Below are positions 36,229 through 46,672 of a stretch of 64,000 bases of DNA, piece by piece. The notes below the pieces were generated by a model that saw only the letters and a program-made list of their open reading frames with translations, was not told the origin of the DNA and ran no database searches. Made by a program: the position numbers and the translations under genes. This DNA comes from Jackrogersella multiformis (Eukaryota; Ascomycota; Sordariomycetes; Xylariales; Hypoxylaceae), in assembly GCA_902806575.1 (NCBI GenBank), contig CADCXD010000004.1, positions 3,472,001 through 3,536,000 on the forward strand. The letters are read 5' to 3'. Numbering within the stretch: position 1 is the first letter of the stretch; every line of letters begins with the position of its first letter.

Positions 36229-38238
36229 TCAGATCGCCATGGGCATATCGGGCACGGCCATCACGCTGTCGAGGTCCCCAGCGTACACCAGATGCGACCA
36301 GACTCGCCAGTGGAGCAGGCCCATGTGGGCTAGCCGCGTGGCCATGTCCTCGACACCGCCCTCCTCCCGCGCTTCTCGGATGGCGTTCTCCAGCGAGGTG
36401 CGCTCTCGGCTCACGCTCTCGCGCGGGCCATCCCAGCCGCGGCTGGGCCCGTGCAGGCGGCCGCCGGTGGCGACTGAGAACAGAGCCGCCCCCGTAAGCC
36501 CCCTGAAGTCCTTGACGCGCTGCCGGGTTTCCACGAGCAGGTGGTAGTGGTAGTACTGCTCGACCTGCTGGAAGAGCGGGGAGGTGAGTTCCGAGAGATG
36601 GTTATCGAGCTCGTCCTCAAACTGTAGCAGATCTTGTGCCGGCGCGTTGGTGAACCGGAATATTTGCAGTGCTAAGGAGTCCTTCATGGCCTTCCACCGG
36701 GAAACGGACCGTGAGCTTGCGGGAGAAGTCTGGAGCAGAGCAACGAGCGAATTGTAGAGGTTTTTCGACTTGCTTTGCTGGTCCTCTAGCTGGCTGGCGG
36801 TTGGTTGGGAGGGCAGAATGAGAGAGGCGCGAGGAGACGAGTGGGCCGATCCGGCCGAGCTGAATACCAGACTGGACGGTCTTGAATGTACCGAATCGTC
36901 GTCGTCCGATCTCGAGCTGAGGAAGCCGGACGCGTCTGAAAAGGGAGTAGCCAGGAAAGGCGTGGAGATAGCGCTCACGCCAGACATCGAACCGCAATAT
37001 CTGTACTTCCTCTCCAACCCTTCGTACAGGCGCATGCAGATTTCCAGATTGATCGCGTCCAGCATGTCAGACCGCAGCTTGGCCATCCGCTCCTCGTCGA
37101 AGACGAATGTATCCGGGTGCGAGTACGGATCGGTCGACGGGAGAATCATTTTGCACAGCGCCTCGAAAAAGACGCCCATCTCCCCGAAGGCCTGCACCGA
37201 CGCGGGATCCCGGGAATAGTACTGGCTTACTGTCAAATACCACGACTGGGCCGGACTCGGATCCATCTTGCGGTCCCGGATTTTCTTCAGGAAGAAGCGT
37301 TGCTCGAAATGTACCGTGTCTTCTATCAGAATCGGCCGGAGGCATCTGATTTGATGGTTGGCAACATCGAGTTTCATGGCCTCCAGGACGCTCAAGAGAC
37401 TACGCATTCCTTGCACTAGCTCCTCCATATCATTAGTTTTGTTGCCATTTGTCAGCTGGTTGTACATCTCGTCTACCCACTCGTCCCTCATAGGGGCGCA
37501 ATGGGATTTGAGGACTCCTGACAACCAAGAGGCCAATTTCTCTAAGTCTGCCATTCCCTTGCTGAATTGCTGCATTATCAAATCGACGTTTAGCCCTTCA
37601 TCCAGGTACATACGATCCCTCTGGGGCACTAATGTCTGTATGATCTCCTTCACCGACTTTAGCAGCTGCGGGAGGCACCATTCTTCGCCCTGATCAAATC
37701 TGCTCATAAACTCGTCCCGGTCGATGATAAATAGTTGCAATTGTTCGGTTAGTGTGTTCCAGAACTGATTGGCCTTCTCTTGCTTTCTCCTCCCTTTCTC
37801 TCCGTCAACATTTGGCCTAAAATGAAGATCCGGATCGAAATTTATATCGTGCCGCAGCTTCGGGTTATGGATAATCTTATTCACGTCCAATTCGCTCAGG
37901 GTGGCCTTCGTCACCGGCGGTTCCAGTGGCCTCGCTGTCCGAGTTCTTTGCGTAAATTCGAATAACATCCGCGAGTCTCTGGAGGCATTAGAGCTCGTAG
38001 ATGGATTCCGCGAAAGCCCTCCATTCGGTGTAGGATTTCCCGGGTGTACAGGTACTAAATGCCTAGGACCAGTCTGTGCATATTTTTGCTCGTCGCTCTC
38101 GGTATTAGGTGCCTTCGCCTCGGTGGATTTTTGTTGTATCTGGTCGTCGTGTGAATTTGGCCGCGGCTCAGACATACGTCTCGTTGTGTTGCTCGATACG
38201 CCCCGGCTTTCGATCCCACCTGTTCCTTGGTCCCCCAT
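36229..38238 (-). CDS. SOK1: Sok1/Tcp11-family protein
   Basis: A single exon gives 669 residues. The Tcp11 domain family includes yeast Sok1, a suppressor of loss of cAMP-dependent protein kinase, and mouse t-complex protein 11; the biochemical activity is unknown. The start at MGDQGTGGIES follows an in-frame TTG-initiated extension that is not supported. Residues 1-110 are polar and disordered. The conserved block begins LEPPVTKATLSELDVNKII, HNPKLRHDINFDPDLHFRPN and continues helical to the end, broken by a Ser-rich insert near residues 435-490 (FLATPFSDASGFLSSRS and following). Sok1 also lacks enzyme motifs, so a signalling-scaffold role is inferred. Convergent with the EEP gene 3.5 kb away. 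Confidence 0.88.
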   Translation of the reverse strand: MGDQGTGGIESRGVSSNTTRRMSEPRPNSHDDQIQQKSTEAKAPNTESDEQKYAQTGPRHLVPVHPGNPTPNGGLSRNPSTSSNASRDSRMLFEFTQRTRTARPLEPPVTKATLSELDVNKIIHNPKLRHDINFDPDLHFRPNVDGEKGRRKQEKANQFWNTLTEQLQLFIIDRDEFMSRFDQGEEWCLPQLLKSVKEIIQTLVPQRDRMYLDEGLNVDLIMQQFSKGMADLEKLASWLSGVLKSHCAPMRDEWVDEMYNQLTNGNKTNDMEELVQGMRSLLSVLEAMKLDVANHQIRCLRPILIEDTVHFEQRFFLKKIRDRKMDPSPAQSWYLTVSQYYSRDPASVQAFGEMGVFFEALCKMILPSTDPYSHPDTFVFDEERMAKLRSDMLDAINLEICMRLYEGLERKYRYCGSMSGVSAISTPFLATPFSDASGFLSSRSDDDDSVHSRPSSLVFSSAGSAHSSPRASLILPSQPTASQLEDQQSKSKNLYNSLVALLQTSPASSRSVSRWKAMKDSLALQIFRFTNAPAQDLLQFEDELDNHLSELTSPLFQQVEQYYHYHLLVETRQRVKDFRGLTGAALFSVATGGRLHGPSRGWDGPRESVSRERTSLENAIREAREEGGVEDMATRLAHMGLLHWRVWSHLVYAGDLDSVMAVPDMPMAI

Positions 38239-41200
38239 CTTCTTCTGCCGGTGAACCGACTTATCGTGGCGTTCCAATATTTGATCGAACGAGGCCCAAG
38301 GGTTTTTATCTACGAGCTAGTGGTATACGATTCTTCTCTTCGTTCCTACGTAAGAGTTTAAGTCACGGGGCTCGAGAGAATTATGGCTGATGGCCAAGAA
38401 AGAATATGACTACAAATCGGGCAGCTGGTCAGCGGGCGGGTTCTATATTTCAGAGATTTGGCAAACAGGCTCCGATGTTGGACGGAATGGTCTCGTGAGT
38501 GCGGATGGCTGCAGATGTACCCCTAGCTCGCCTGTTGTGTACTTCGAGACAAGGGAATCGAGAGGTGTGAAGGAGTGGTGTTTGTTGCATCTGTGGGAAA
38601 GCGTGTGGGTTTGAGGTCTTACATGGCCGCCTATGATTTGAGCAGGATGCTGCAAGCCAACCCTGAAAAGGACTGGCAACTAGCAGCTACCTTCTAGGGG
38701 GGAAATATGGATGTTTGCAGCTAGGGAATCCTTGGAGGAACGATCCGGACAAGGAGGAGAGAGGGGAGCTGGGAGAGTGTGTACCTTGGTTCCGTTTTTC
38801 TTTTCTTTTTATGAGGTCTACCAAAGACGCGGATGGAGTAGGTAGGAAGGGCCAAACAAAGGGGAAGGAAAAGAGGAAGTAGAAGATATCGCGAGTGGCC
38901 AGGAAGGAGGCGATCAATAATAAGTAGTGTTGGCGGAAGGGAAAGTTGGAAAAAATAAATAAAGGACAAGGGTAGTATTAAGAAGTCTAAAAGAAGTAAT
39001 CAATCACGGGAAAGTAGATTATTATTAACTTGGGAAAGGAAAGTAATAGTATGTATCCACGGGTCTAGGCGGGTAAGGGGTGGACAATGGATAGACATGG
39101 TTCCGGGGGAAATGAGAAATGTGAAGCACTGATACTCATCAATGCGCTATTGCATCCACACCACATCCTTCCGCGGCTCATACTATTACTAGGTAAGCTG
39201 GGTAGGTAGGGTAGCTCGTGGATGGTTCATGGCTCTGGGCTACAGGCTACGGGCTACGGGCTATGGGTTAATGGACTATGGGATGGTCATGGATGATGGT
39301 AGTTCAGATAATCCGGTACTACCTCTGCCTACTATTACCAGTTACCAGTAATGAGGTGCTTAAACATACGGCTGGAACGCGCTGCTGCAAGGCAAGGCAA
39401 GGCAAGGCCTTAAGACCTTCGTTACCTTTAAACGCCTCCTTCCCTGCTGGCCTGTTGGCTGGCTGGCTGGCTGAGACGATAGTATCAATAAGGAATTCCT
39501 CGTCCACCAGTGGCGGCGTGGAGACCTAAGCGTGATCCAAAGAAGGGGGGGAGAGGTAGCCTAAGTATGTAGCAGCCCTGTATGTAAATAAATATGTAGT
39601 TTAAGAAGCCCCAGGGATGGAGGGATAGACGGATAGAATGGATGGATGAATGGATGGATGGGACGGTTTAGATGGCCACCATCGTGGTAGCCCGAACGAT
39701 GAGAATGTCAGGCTAATGCCAATATGCTAATGCTCGTAGAAAAGAGCGAGCGGTAGACGACGGACCGGTCCACGACTCAGGAGTCATCGTCTCCGAGGCT
39801 CCCCAAAGGGACGAGAACCTGCGATCAGCGAAACGCCAGCAGAGCAAAGAATGATAATATGATAATACATAGTATCACGGTATCATAGGTCATAACAATA
39901 ATGATACTACTTTAGTACAATGCCAATGCCTACTTAGACACGCACACACGTACATACGTAGTACGCATACACACGAGGCTTTGTCCCTTGTTCTTTAGTC
40001 AGGTTGGGGCCGGTGCGCCTTGGCCTGCAGGAGGTGGGATTCTTTTCTTTTTTTCTTCTTCCTTTCTTTCGTAAGAATATCTCATCATCATAATGGTTCA
40101 AATTAGGATCTGGGAAGGGATGGTAACGACGAGATCCCTCCAAGAAAAGAAAGAAAACCCAATTAGCTAACCTAGCCAGCGATCTGCGTAAGTGCGCAAC
40201 ACCAAGCTGACACCGACTTTGGAAAAGACTCCGATGACGGTCTTTAATTAGCGTCCGGGTCCTAAAAAAAGGATGGACGTGGAGACAGACTTGTCCCAAG
40301 CGAAGATTCATAGAATGCAAAAGGAAGCAGTGGGTTTCTTGATGGAAGGAGGCGAACAGAAGAAGAACAATTCCCAGCGAGAGGAATCCCGTTTCGACTC
40401 GTTTCGAGCGTCAGGGGATTAAAAAAAAAACATGAAAAATGAAAAATCCCTTAGACTGGGTTACTAGACCAGGGAATTGGTATGGGAGGGTATAAGTACA
40501 TTGGTATTTATGTAGTCAGGTACCTACCTAGGTAGGCATCTACATACCCCTACCTAGAGTGACTTAGGGTTGTTTAGCGTGGTTTCCCGTTTTCCCTTAA
40601 GGCTCTAGAGCTTTTTGAGGCTTGGACCTGAGTCCCACTGATTTGGGTCAAGTCCGGGACTAATCTGGCTCCGTTCAGGCCCCAATTTGCGAAACCAAAC
40701 GGGCCAATCCCACCTCACGAATCGTAATAATCCGTCCCTGCATGGTCAATTGCATAACCTAATTCTAATATGTATCTAACATACCTAGGCGCTACTACAC
40801 TATCAAGGTACCTAGGTATTTTGTCTAAAAGAGCCCTTCTGCATTTTGGGTATCACTCGAGGGTTAATAACTTAATATCCCCAGGTAAGTACCTATTTGA
40901 GGCATGTATTAATACCGTATCAGAAGTCGTCAGTCGAATTTTACCGGAAAGCAAGATCGATGCAGCGACGCGCAAACAGCTATCAAAGGGTAATTATACT
41001 ACTTAGGTACTAATAGTTGCCTCTTACCTATGCCTAGGTACATAATAGTAATTACTTATTACATAGTCTTATTATCATTTGTGATATTAGGGATGGGATG
41101 AACAAGGTGGAAAATCAGGATGATTCTCGCCCAGCCATCTAATCTTTTGTTTTTTATTATTATTATTTTATTTGTTCTTGCAAATCACACCCTGTCATTT

Positions 41201-41461
41201 CTCGGATATGTAGGAGAGGCATGAGGCATGGTACTAATAAAATACGAACACCTGCCTACCTAGCCTAACCTGCTAACCTGCCTGACTGATCACGAAGTAG
41301 AGAGAACCCTCAGAAGATGCAGTCTTCCTGATGACCTGTCGCCTAAATGACCAGTCGTGGTGTGCAGCAGCCGTAACAGCAGCAGTAGCAGCATGCACCT
41401 GTCGGTGAGTAGTATGGTTCAACCCAACATTGAGCCGAGAGTCAGGACGGCCGGTGACGAT

Positions 41462-41480
41462 GATAATAATAATAATAATA
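41462..41480. repeat. (AAT)n microsatellite
   Basis: Six perfect AAT/ATA units in intergenic DNA. Confidence 0.85.
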
Positions 41481-44400
41481 TGTGGTGATATAACAATGGG
41501 CTGCTGGCAGTGGACATTGTATGCCCTAGGTATGTAGCTACCTAGTATCATGTGTGTGTGTATGTATGTATGAGCGGCCGGGAAACATTTGGGCGTCGAT
41601 TGGCGTTGAATGAGGAGTTCAAAAAACGACCATGAGATTGCCACGAGTCTGGCGACGATCATGGTGGTGTGTGAACTACATATACCTACCTACCTAGCAT
41701 ATGTAACTGAAGGGCCGGAAAGGAATGCGTCGACTTCCGATTCACCTAACCTGATAGGATATACCTGGCGGTGTGTATGAGATTTACGAGATGTATGAGA
41801 TGTTGTCCCAGTTTCCAGTTTCTCCTCCGATGGACGACGCCAGTTGGTTGTTATTGGGGTTACTGCAGTTTAGGCATTGGGGTTATTGGGGACCTTTTGG
41901 CTCCTTCGCGCGACTCAGAAATGCTGCGTGGATGGCCATGCGCTCGATATTAATTTCGATACGGATGCTTAAAAAGTGAGGCGAGCGGCTTCTGCAGCCT
42001 TTGCAGCTTTTGCGCCGCTAACGGGGCTATAAATCGGCGGTCTAAACGAGTGGAAATGAGATGGCGGTATAATATAATACTTGCATACCTACCTAGGTAC
42101 GGAAGTTCAAGCGTTAGAAATGTATCATCCTGCTGCGATTATTGTTGATAGATACAACATATATGCCGTATTGGAGTATTCCCAAGTAGCCCCCTGCTCA
42201 CAGTGCCACTGTTACTCCGTACCGAGCATCGTGGGCTGGGCAAGTATGTAGGTATGTATGCTAGGAGGTACTGGAGGCAAGTATTGATGTAGGTAGGAGC
42301 ACAAGCAACTAGCCTACCAACGCCGGCGCCATGCCGCTTACACAGATATCGTACCCGTGCCTTTAAGATGCCATCGGACTACCTACATATAGGCAATGGA
42401 TGATAAGACTCCAGTGAAACGAAAAAGAAAAGAGAAAATTACCCGTCATAGCACATTCACACCATCAACTAACGGATACCTAACTTCACCTTCCGAGAAG
42501 GCTGGAACGCCGCGTCCGCCTTGTCCTCCCCGAGACTTTCTTTTTCCTGGTCGAAGTCGTCATGACTCAAAGCAAATTTACCTGCATAGCCACCTAGGCA
42601 GGTATCTAGGCAGGTATCTAGGCACCTAGGTATGTAGTAATTAGTAAACCAACTCGACTCAACCTGTCCGTTTACCATCCATGCCACCCACGGGTAAGTA
42701 ACCGCACGTGCGGGACGACGCGGTTACGAACATATCACCAACATAGGAAAGTCGAAAGTGCCATTGCGTCATCCCATTCGTCGAAACCCGTGCCTGTTAA
42801 GTTTCCGTTCCTGGCATGTAACATGTTTGCTACTCTAGTGTTACCGCGCAACATCAGTCATTTGCACGATAACATGAGTCTTTGAAACTCGCTTTTCGGC
42901 GAGGGGGTATCAATTAAGCCTGCAGCTCGCCAGGAGAATACCTGGGTACTGGGTACCTGCTTAAGGTAAACCGTACGAGACTATGAAATCTCCCCTAACC
43001 CATTCGTTTAGCTCCTTAATAATACTAGGTACATTTTTTCGGTCTCGACTCTCGATCATAAACATTTAAAGACAATAACTCTGTACGAGTCAAGTAGCTT
43101 TCTAGTAGTAACCTATAACCTCACTACTAGTAATTATATTAGCTACCTAAAATAACTTCACTACTAGTAACTATCTATTAGTAACTACCTCTAGCAGTAC
43201 TCGGACAATCACGTACGAACCGGGGCAGCCCCGGCCATGCCGACATGCTTAGAGAGGGAGTCCTAAGCACGTAGGTAAGCACGTAGTCCTTAGTTCGAGT
43301 TGACAGATCGCAAGACTGGCGAACTAGCGGGGCGGGCGCGGAATGGGACGCCACAGGGCTCTGCTGGCTCCCGCTTACGAATGGATGCGGCGTTAACTGC
43401 CGGATGACGATGGCACCCCGAAACGCCTTCGGGAATGTGCTTATTACTCGTTTAACTAGGGAGTGCCCACATCGCCGTTCACCAATCTTAAGATTTTGAA
43501 TAGAATAACGATCTCCGTATCTATTCCTAAACAAATATTATAAATATCACTCCTAGATATTAGACTCCTATTCTCAATCGGGCATACCCGAGCCTCGGAA
43601 TGTATTACTCCTTACTTAGGTATATTTTATATCAATGACGTCCAAGACTTCAAGTCGCCGTTATAATAATTTTGCCTTCTCTGGTCTTCGAGAGGAGTTG
43701 TTATTGTTATTGTTGTTGTCTTAGTTTCAACACCGTACTTCTCTTTGATTGCATGATGCTTCAAACTATCGAAACATACTACCTTGATGTTTATGAATAT
43801 CACTATAGGTATGAATCACTGCAAGAATCTGCATGATATACTAGGTAGGTAATAGTTCTGATTTCCTTCGCAACCCACCGCATGTAACTCTAGGCAGCGG
43901 TCTCCTGTCTCCTAAGTACTGAGTCCTTACCAAGTAAATATATTTAAGCCGTGCGACGTCACAAGTCCACGACCATATGCAAGTCATCCCTCGACAAAGC
44001 CGGAGACAGGCCGAAGGATCAAGTACGAACCCGTGTTCGCATCTATTAAATCATGCGCGAGTTCCCCGGCACCCGGGAATAGGGGTTGGGGTTTCTGCTT
44101 TGTCGCGAAGACAGGCCCATCCCCTCCCCCATAAAGTAGCAAAAACCGCAAATCTGACATGCAGTCAATATACAAGGCTGAGGGTGTACGAAGACCTGTC
44201 GTCGCCGCCTATTTGTTACATCTCCGTTGCATCTTCATTGCCTAAGGTCGGTCTTCGACAAATCATAATGTCTCATATCTAAATATTATCCTGCTCGAGA
44301 ACTCATTCAGGATAGATCCGCGACATGCATATCTAATACTTATCAAGGCTGCACATGAAATTGAACATGACGGTAATTGCAGCACTATCACACACCTTGT

Positions 44401-44675
44401 TCCTTATTGCTCGGGTGAGATAATATGTAATGCCTCTCTTCAAGTGCAACACAGCATATTACTATGACCACTAACGATTTGTCATCACTCCTATCAATGT
44501 TGCCCATTCAAATTGAAGAGGTCTCCTCGAATGGAAAGATTTGGGACTATTGTGACTATCGATACAATCGCAATCAGAGCTCGTATTTACCTCCTGTAGA
44601 GCCAATTAGCCTCGTGAGATAGCGGTAGTAATGCCCTAATACATCGGCGAATCTCGTCATCTTAGTAAGTTGTTT

Positions 44676-44762
44676 GTCACGAAGTCGGCAGTCGAACCGA
44701 GTGAGTCTAGAGGCCGAGGTCCTCGAACCGCTCGTCTAAACCTGTACACCACATTCCGGCCG
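44676..44762 (-). other. tRNA-like segment (degenerate tRNA or SINE head)
   Basis: On the minus strand there is an A-box-like TGGTGTACAGGTTTAGACG (or TAGACGAGCGGTT), and about 40 nt later a B-box-like GGTTCGACTGC with a 4-bp T-stem (TCGG/CCGA). No 7-bp acceptor stem closes the structure and no convincing anticodon arm forms, so it is not a functional tRNA. It could be a decayed tRNA or the head of a tRNA-derived SINE, or chance. Confidence 0.25.
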
Positions 44763-44928
44763 CTCCTCGCAGTGCATAGGCCTAGGTAAGAACCTAATTC
44801 ATCTACATCATATTATCGGCCACCCATAGCTGTGTCACCAATCTTATGTCGTCCTTTACTCCATGAATCAACCTAAACTCCATTTCTCCTATGCGAAACG
44901 CCGAGAAGGCCGTCGACCGATACACCAG

Positions 44929-45363
44929 TTATGCGACAACCATCGAGACCTGACCACCATTAGCCAAATCCAAAGAGACATAGGGTATGTCTCGAAGACA
45001 TCTCATCTAGCTTACCGCCATAAACACGCAACACAAACTTATATATGGACTTAACCTCTCTCCTACTCTCGCCGCCTTCCAGAAGACGCCAATAAACCTG
45101 CGAATCTCGTGATTAGTCCCAGTTCGTGACATAGCAGATGCGCATTATTTGGGCTACGGGCAGCGTCGGACAACCTACCCTTGCTTATTTCTGTCCAGGA
45201 TCGTCGGGAATATTTGGTGGACGTAGGCGCATGTGCAGATGAGGAGGAGAAGGACGAGCAGGAGGGACTGGAAGTTGAAGAGCGCAGACTAGTTTTTGGC
45301 TGTTAGCTACCAAGCATGTCCAAGTATAGAGATAATAAACAAGCCAAACTTCGAACCTACCAT
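44929..45363 (-). CDS. KSH1: Ksh1/Kish (TMEM167-type) secretory pathway membrane protein
   Basis: Small essential Golgi membrane protein needed early in secretion. It was found by reading the spliced frame: exon 1 is only the start codon (45363-45361), followed by exons 45288-45179, 45097-45016 and 44949-44929, with introns of 72, 81 and 66 nt that all begin GTAGGT or GTAAGC and end in AG. The product has 71 residues (yeast Ksh1 has 72): SALFNFQSLLLVLLLLICTC forms a signal/membrane segment, then AYVHQIFPTILDRNKQG, then FWKAARVGERLSPYISLCC and a short second hydrophobic end FMAVSMVVA. All conserved Kish hallmarks are present: ALFNF.SLL, YVH, FWK.ARVGERLSPY. No single exon exceeds 37 codons, so simple ORF searches miss it. 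Divergent from TAF13. Confidence 0.95.
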
Positions 45364-46028
45364 CTTAGCTAGTTATGTCTGGCGACTAGAGGCAAGTATC
45401 TGTGTTCATAAGTCCTTAGGATGCTTCGTGTGTTGCTCTCGATTTTAGTAGAATTATTCGGATTTCGTTCTCGAACTACAGATACGGCGCTTTAAGATGA
45501 TACTTGGAGATTGATGATGCTCTCAGCCTTTTCAGAAGCCAGCTGTCGCTAGGTTTGCAGAGGTTACGTAAGGGGGCTGTTTATCCGATGATGGCCCGTG
45601 TATGCTAGGGATCCGGGGTGGTACGCTAATTTCAGCTAGAGATGGTTACACAGCTGGGATGCTCTAGTCCCGTAGTCCCGTACCTTAGCTCTTAGGTACC
45701 GGCAGCCCCTGGAGGTACCTAAGCAAGGTACAGACAGATATTAAACTTGCTGGACCTCTCTAATTCAACCCCACTACTAATCTTAAGGTGTGACTTGACT
45801 TCTTCAGCCTTACAACTTACAACTTGCAACTTACAAACTTACATCACACTTTACACCTATCGACAAGCTTCAACTTCGACATCAACCACAATCGTCTCTC
45901 AACCTCGCGTGCGCAGATATAGATCACCTGCCCCAGATCCAGTCTCTAATAACAAGAACTATCTCGCCCAAACGATTCATAGAACCATCGTCACCCTTCG
46001 AATCAGCTACCTACGCTCGCTATTCACC
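45364..46028. other. Divergent promoter region of KSH1 and TAF13
   Basis: 665 bp between the two start codons. The TAF13 side carries a TTACAACTT-type tandem repeat at 45810-45843 and CT/CA-rich leader sequence. CCTAGGTA-type motifs lie near 45695-45730. No gene seen. Confidence 0.6.
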
Positions 46029-46672
46029 ATGGAGCCTCGCGCCCGCGCCGGCAAGAACGTCGGGAAAGAGACCTTCAACGCGAAAGAGGGTTTGTGAATC
46101 TCGCTTCTTCCATCTCCCGATCCACAGCCCACCCAGCCCACCCAACCACGCACCTCTCCACCTCCACAGTCCACATCTAACCGCAACCCCCCCATCCCGC
46201 AGTGCGCTCGCTCCTCTACGCCTACGGCGACGTGCAGGACCCGCTCCAGGAGACGGTGCGCGTGCTCGACGAGATCGTGACCGAGTTCCTCGAGGGCGTG
46301 TGCTTCGAGGCGAGCCGGCACGCGCAGGTCGCCGGCCGCCAGAAGCTCAAGTTCGACGACTTCGAGTTCGCCCTGCGCCGCAACCCCCAGTACCTCGGCC
46401 GCGTCAAGACCATGATCGAGAAGCGCCAGCAGATCAAAAACATGCGCCGCACCTTCAACCAGGACGACGACAAGCTCGCCCAGGAGCACGGCCAGGACGC
46501 CGCGAACGCCCGCGCCGCCGCGAATAATGGTAACGGCGGCAATAATACCAATGCCGCTGATGACGATGAGCTGCTTGGCTTGGACGAGGCCGACGAGGAC
46601 CTCGAGGTCGTGAAGACTGAAACTTCGTCGAAAGGCACGGGGAACAGGAAGAGGAAGCGGGCGGCGAAGTAG
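46029..46672 (+). CDS. TAF13: TFIID subunit TAF13
   Basis: Histone-fold subunit of the general transcription factor TFIID, pairing with TAF11. Exon 1 (46029-46089) encodes MEPRARAGKNVGKETFNAKE; a 113-nt intron with the unusual donor GTTTGT leads to exon 2 at 46203, giving 176 residues. The histone fold starts at VRSLLYAYGDVQDPL and runs through VLDEIVTEFLEGVC, ASRHAQVAGRQKLKFDDFEF and ALRRNPQYLGRVKTMI, all family hallmarks. The C-terminal third is Asn/Ala-rich, then acidic, ending in a basic KRKRAAK. It is somewhat longer than yeast TAF13 (167 aa). Only this donor/acceptor pair keeps the conserved KE-VRSLLYAYGD junction in frame. Confidence 0.95.

Larger units (their letters stand above)
38239..44928. 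other. Largest gene desert of the window
   Basis: 6.7 kb. 38.2-39.0 kb is the SOK1-like promoter (CT-rich on the coding strand). 39.2-39.7 kb has GGCTGGCTGGCT and GGATGGATG simple repeats. 40.5-40.75 kb holds an imperfect hairpin (GGACCTGAGTCCC paired with GGGTCAAGTCC). (AAT)n lies at 41462-41480. 42.0-43.2 kb is rich in CCTAGGTA-type and CTAGTAGTAA motifs. 43.2-43.5 kb has open frames on both strands without a recognisable family. A tRNA-like segment is listed separately. No intact gene seen. Confidence 0.5.

Noticed and set aside
38390..38614. 74-codon plus-strand ORF beginning MAKKEYDYKS
   Set aside because: It sits in the promoter of the SOK1-like gene and matches no family; composition and length are compatible with chance.
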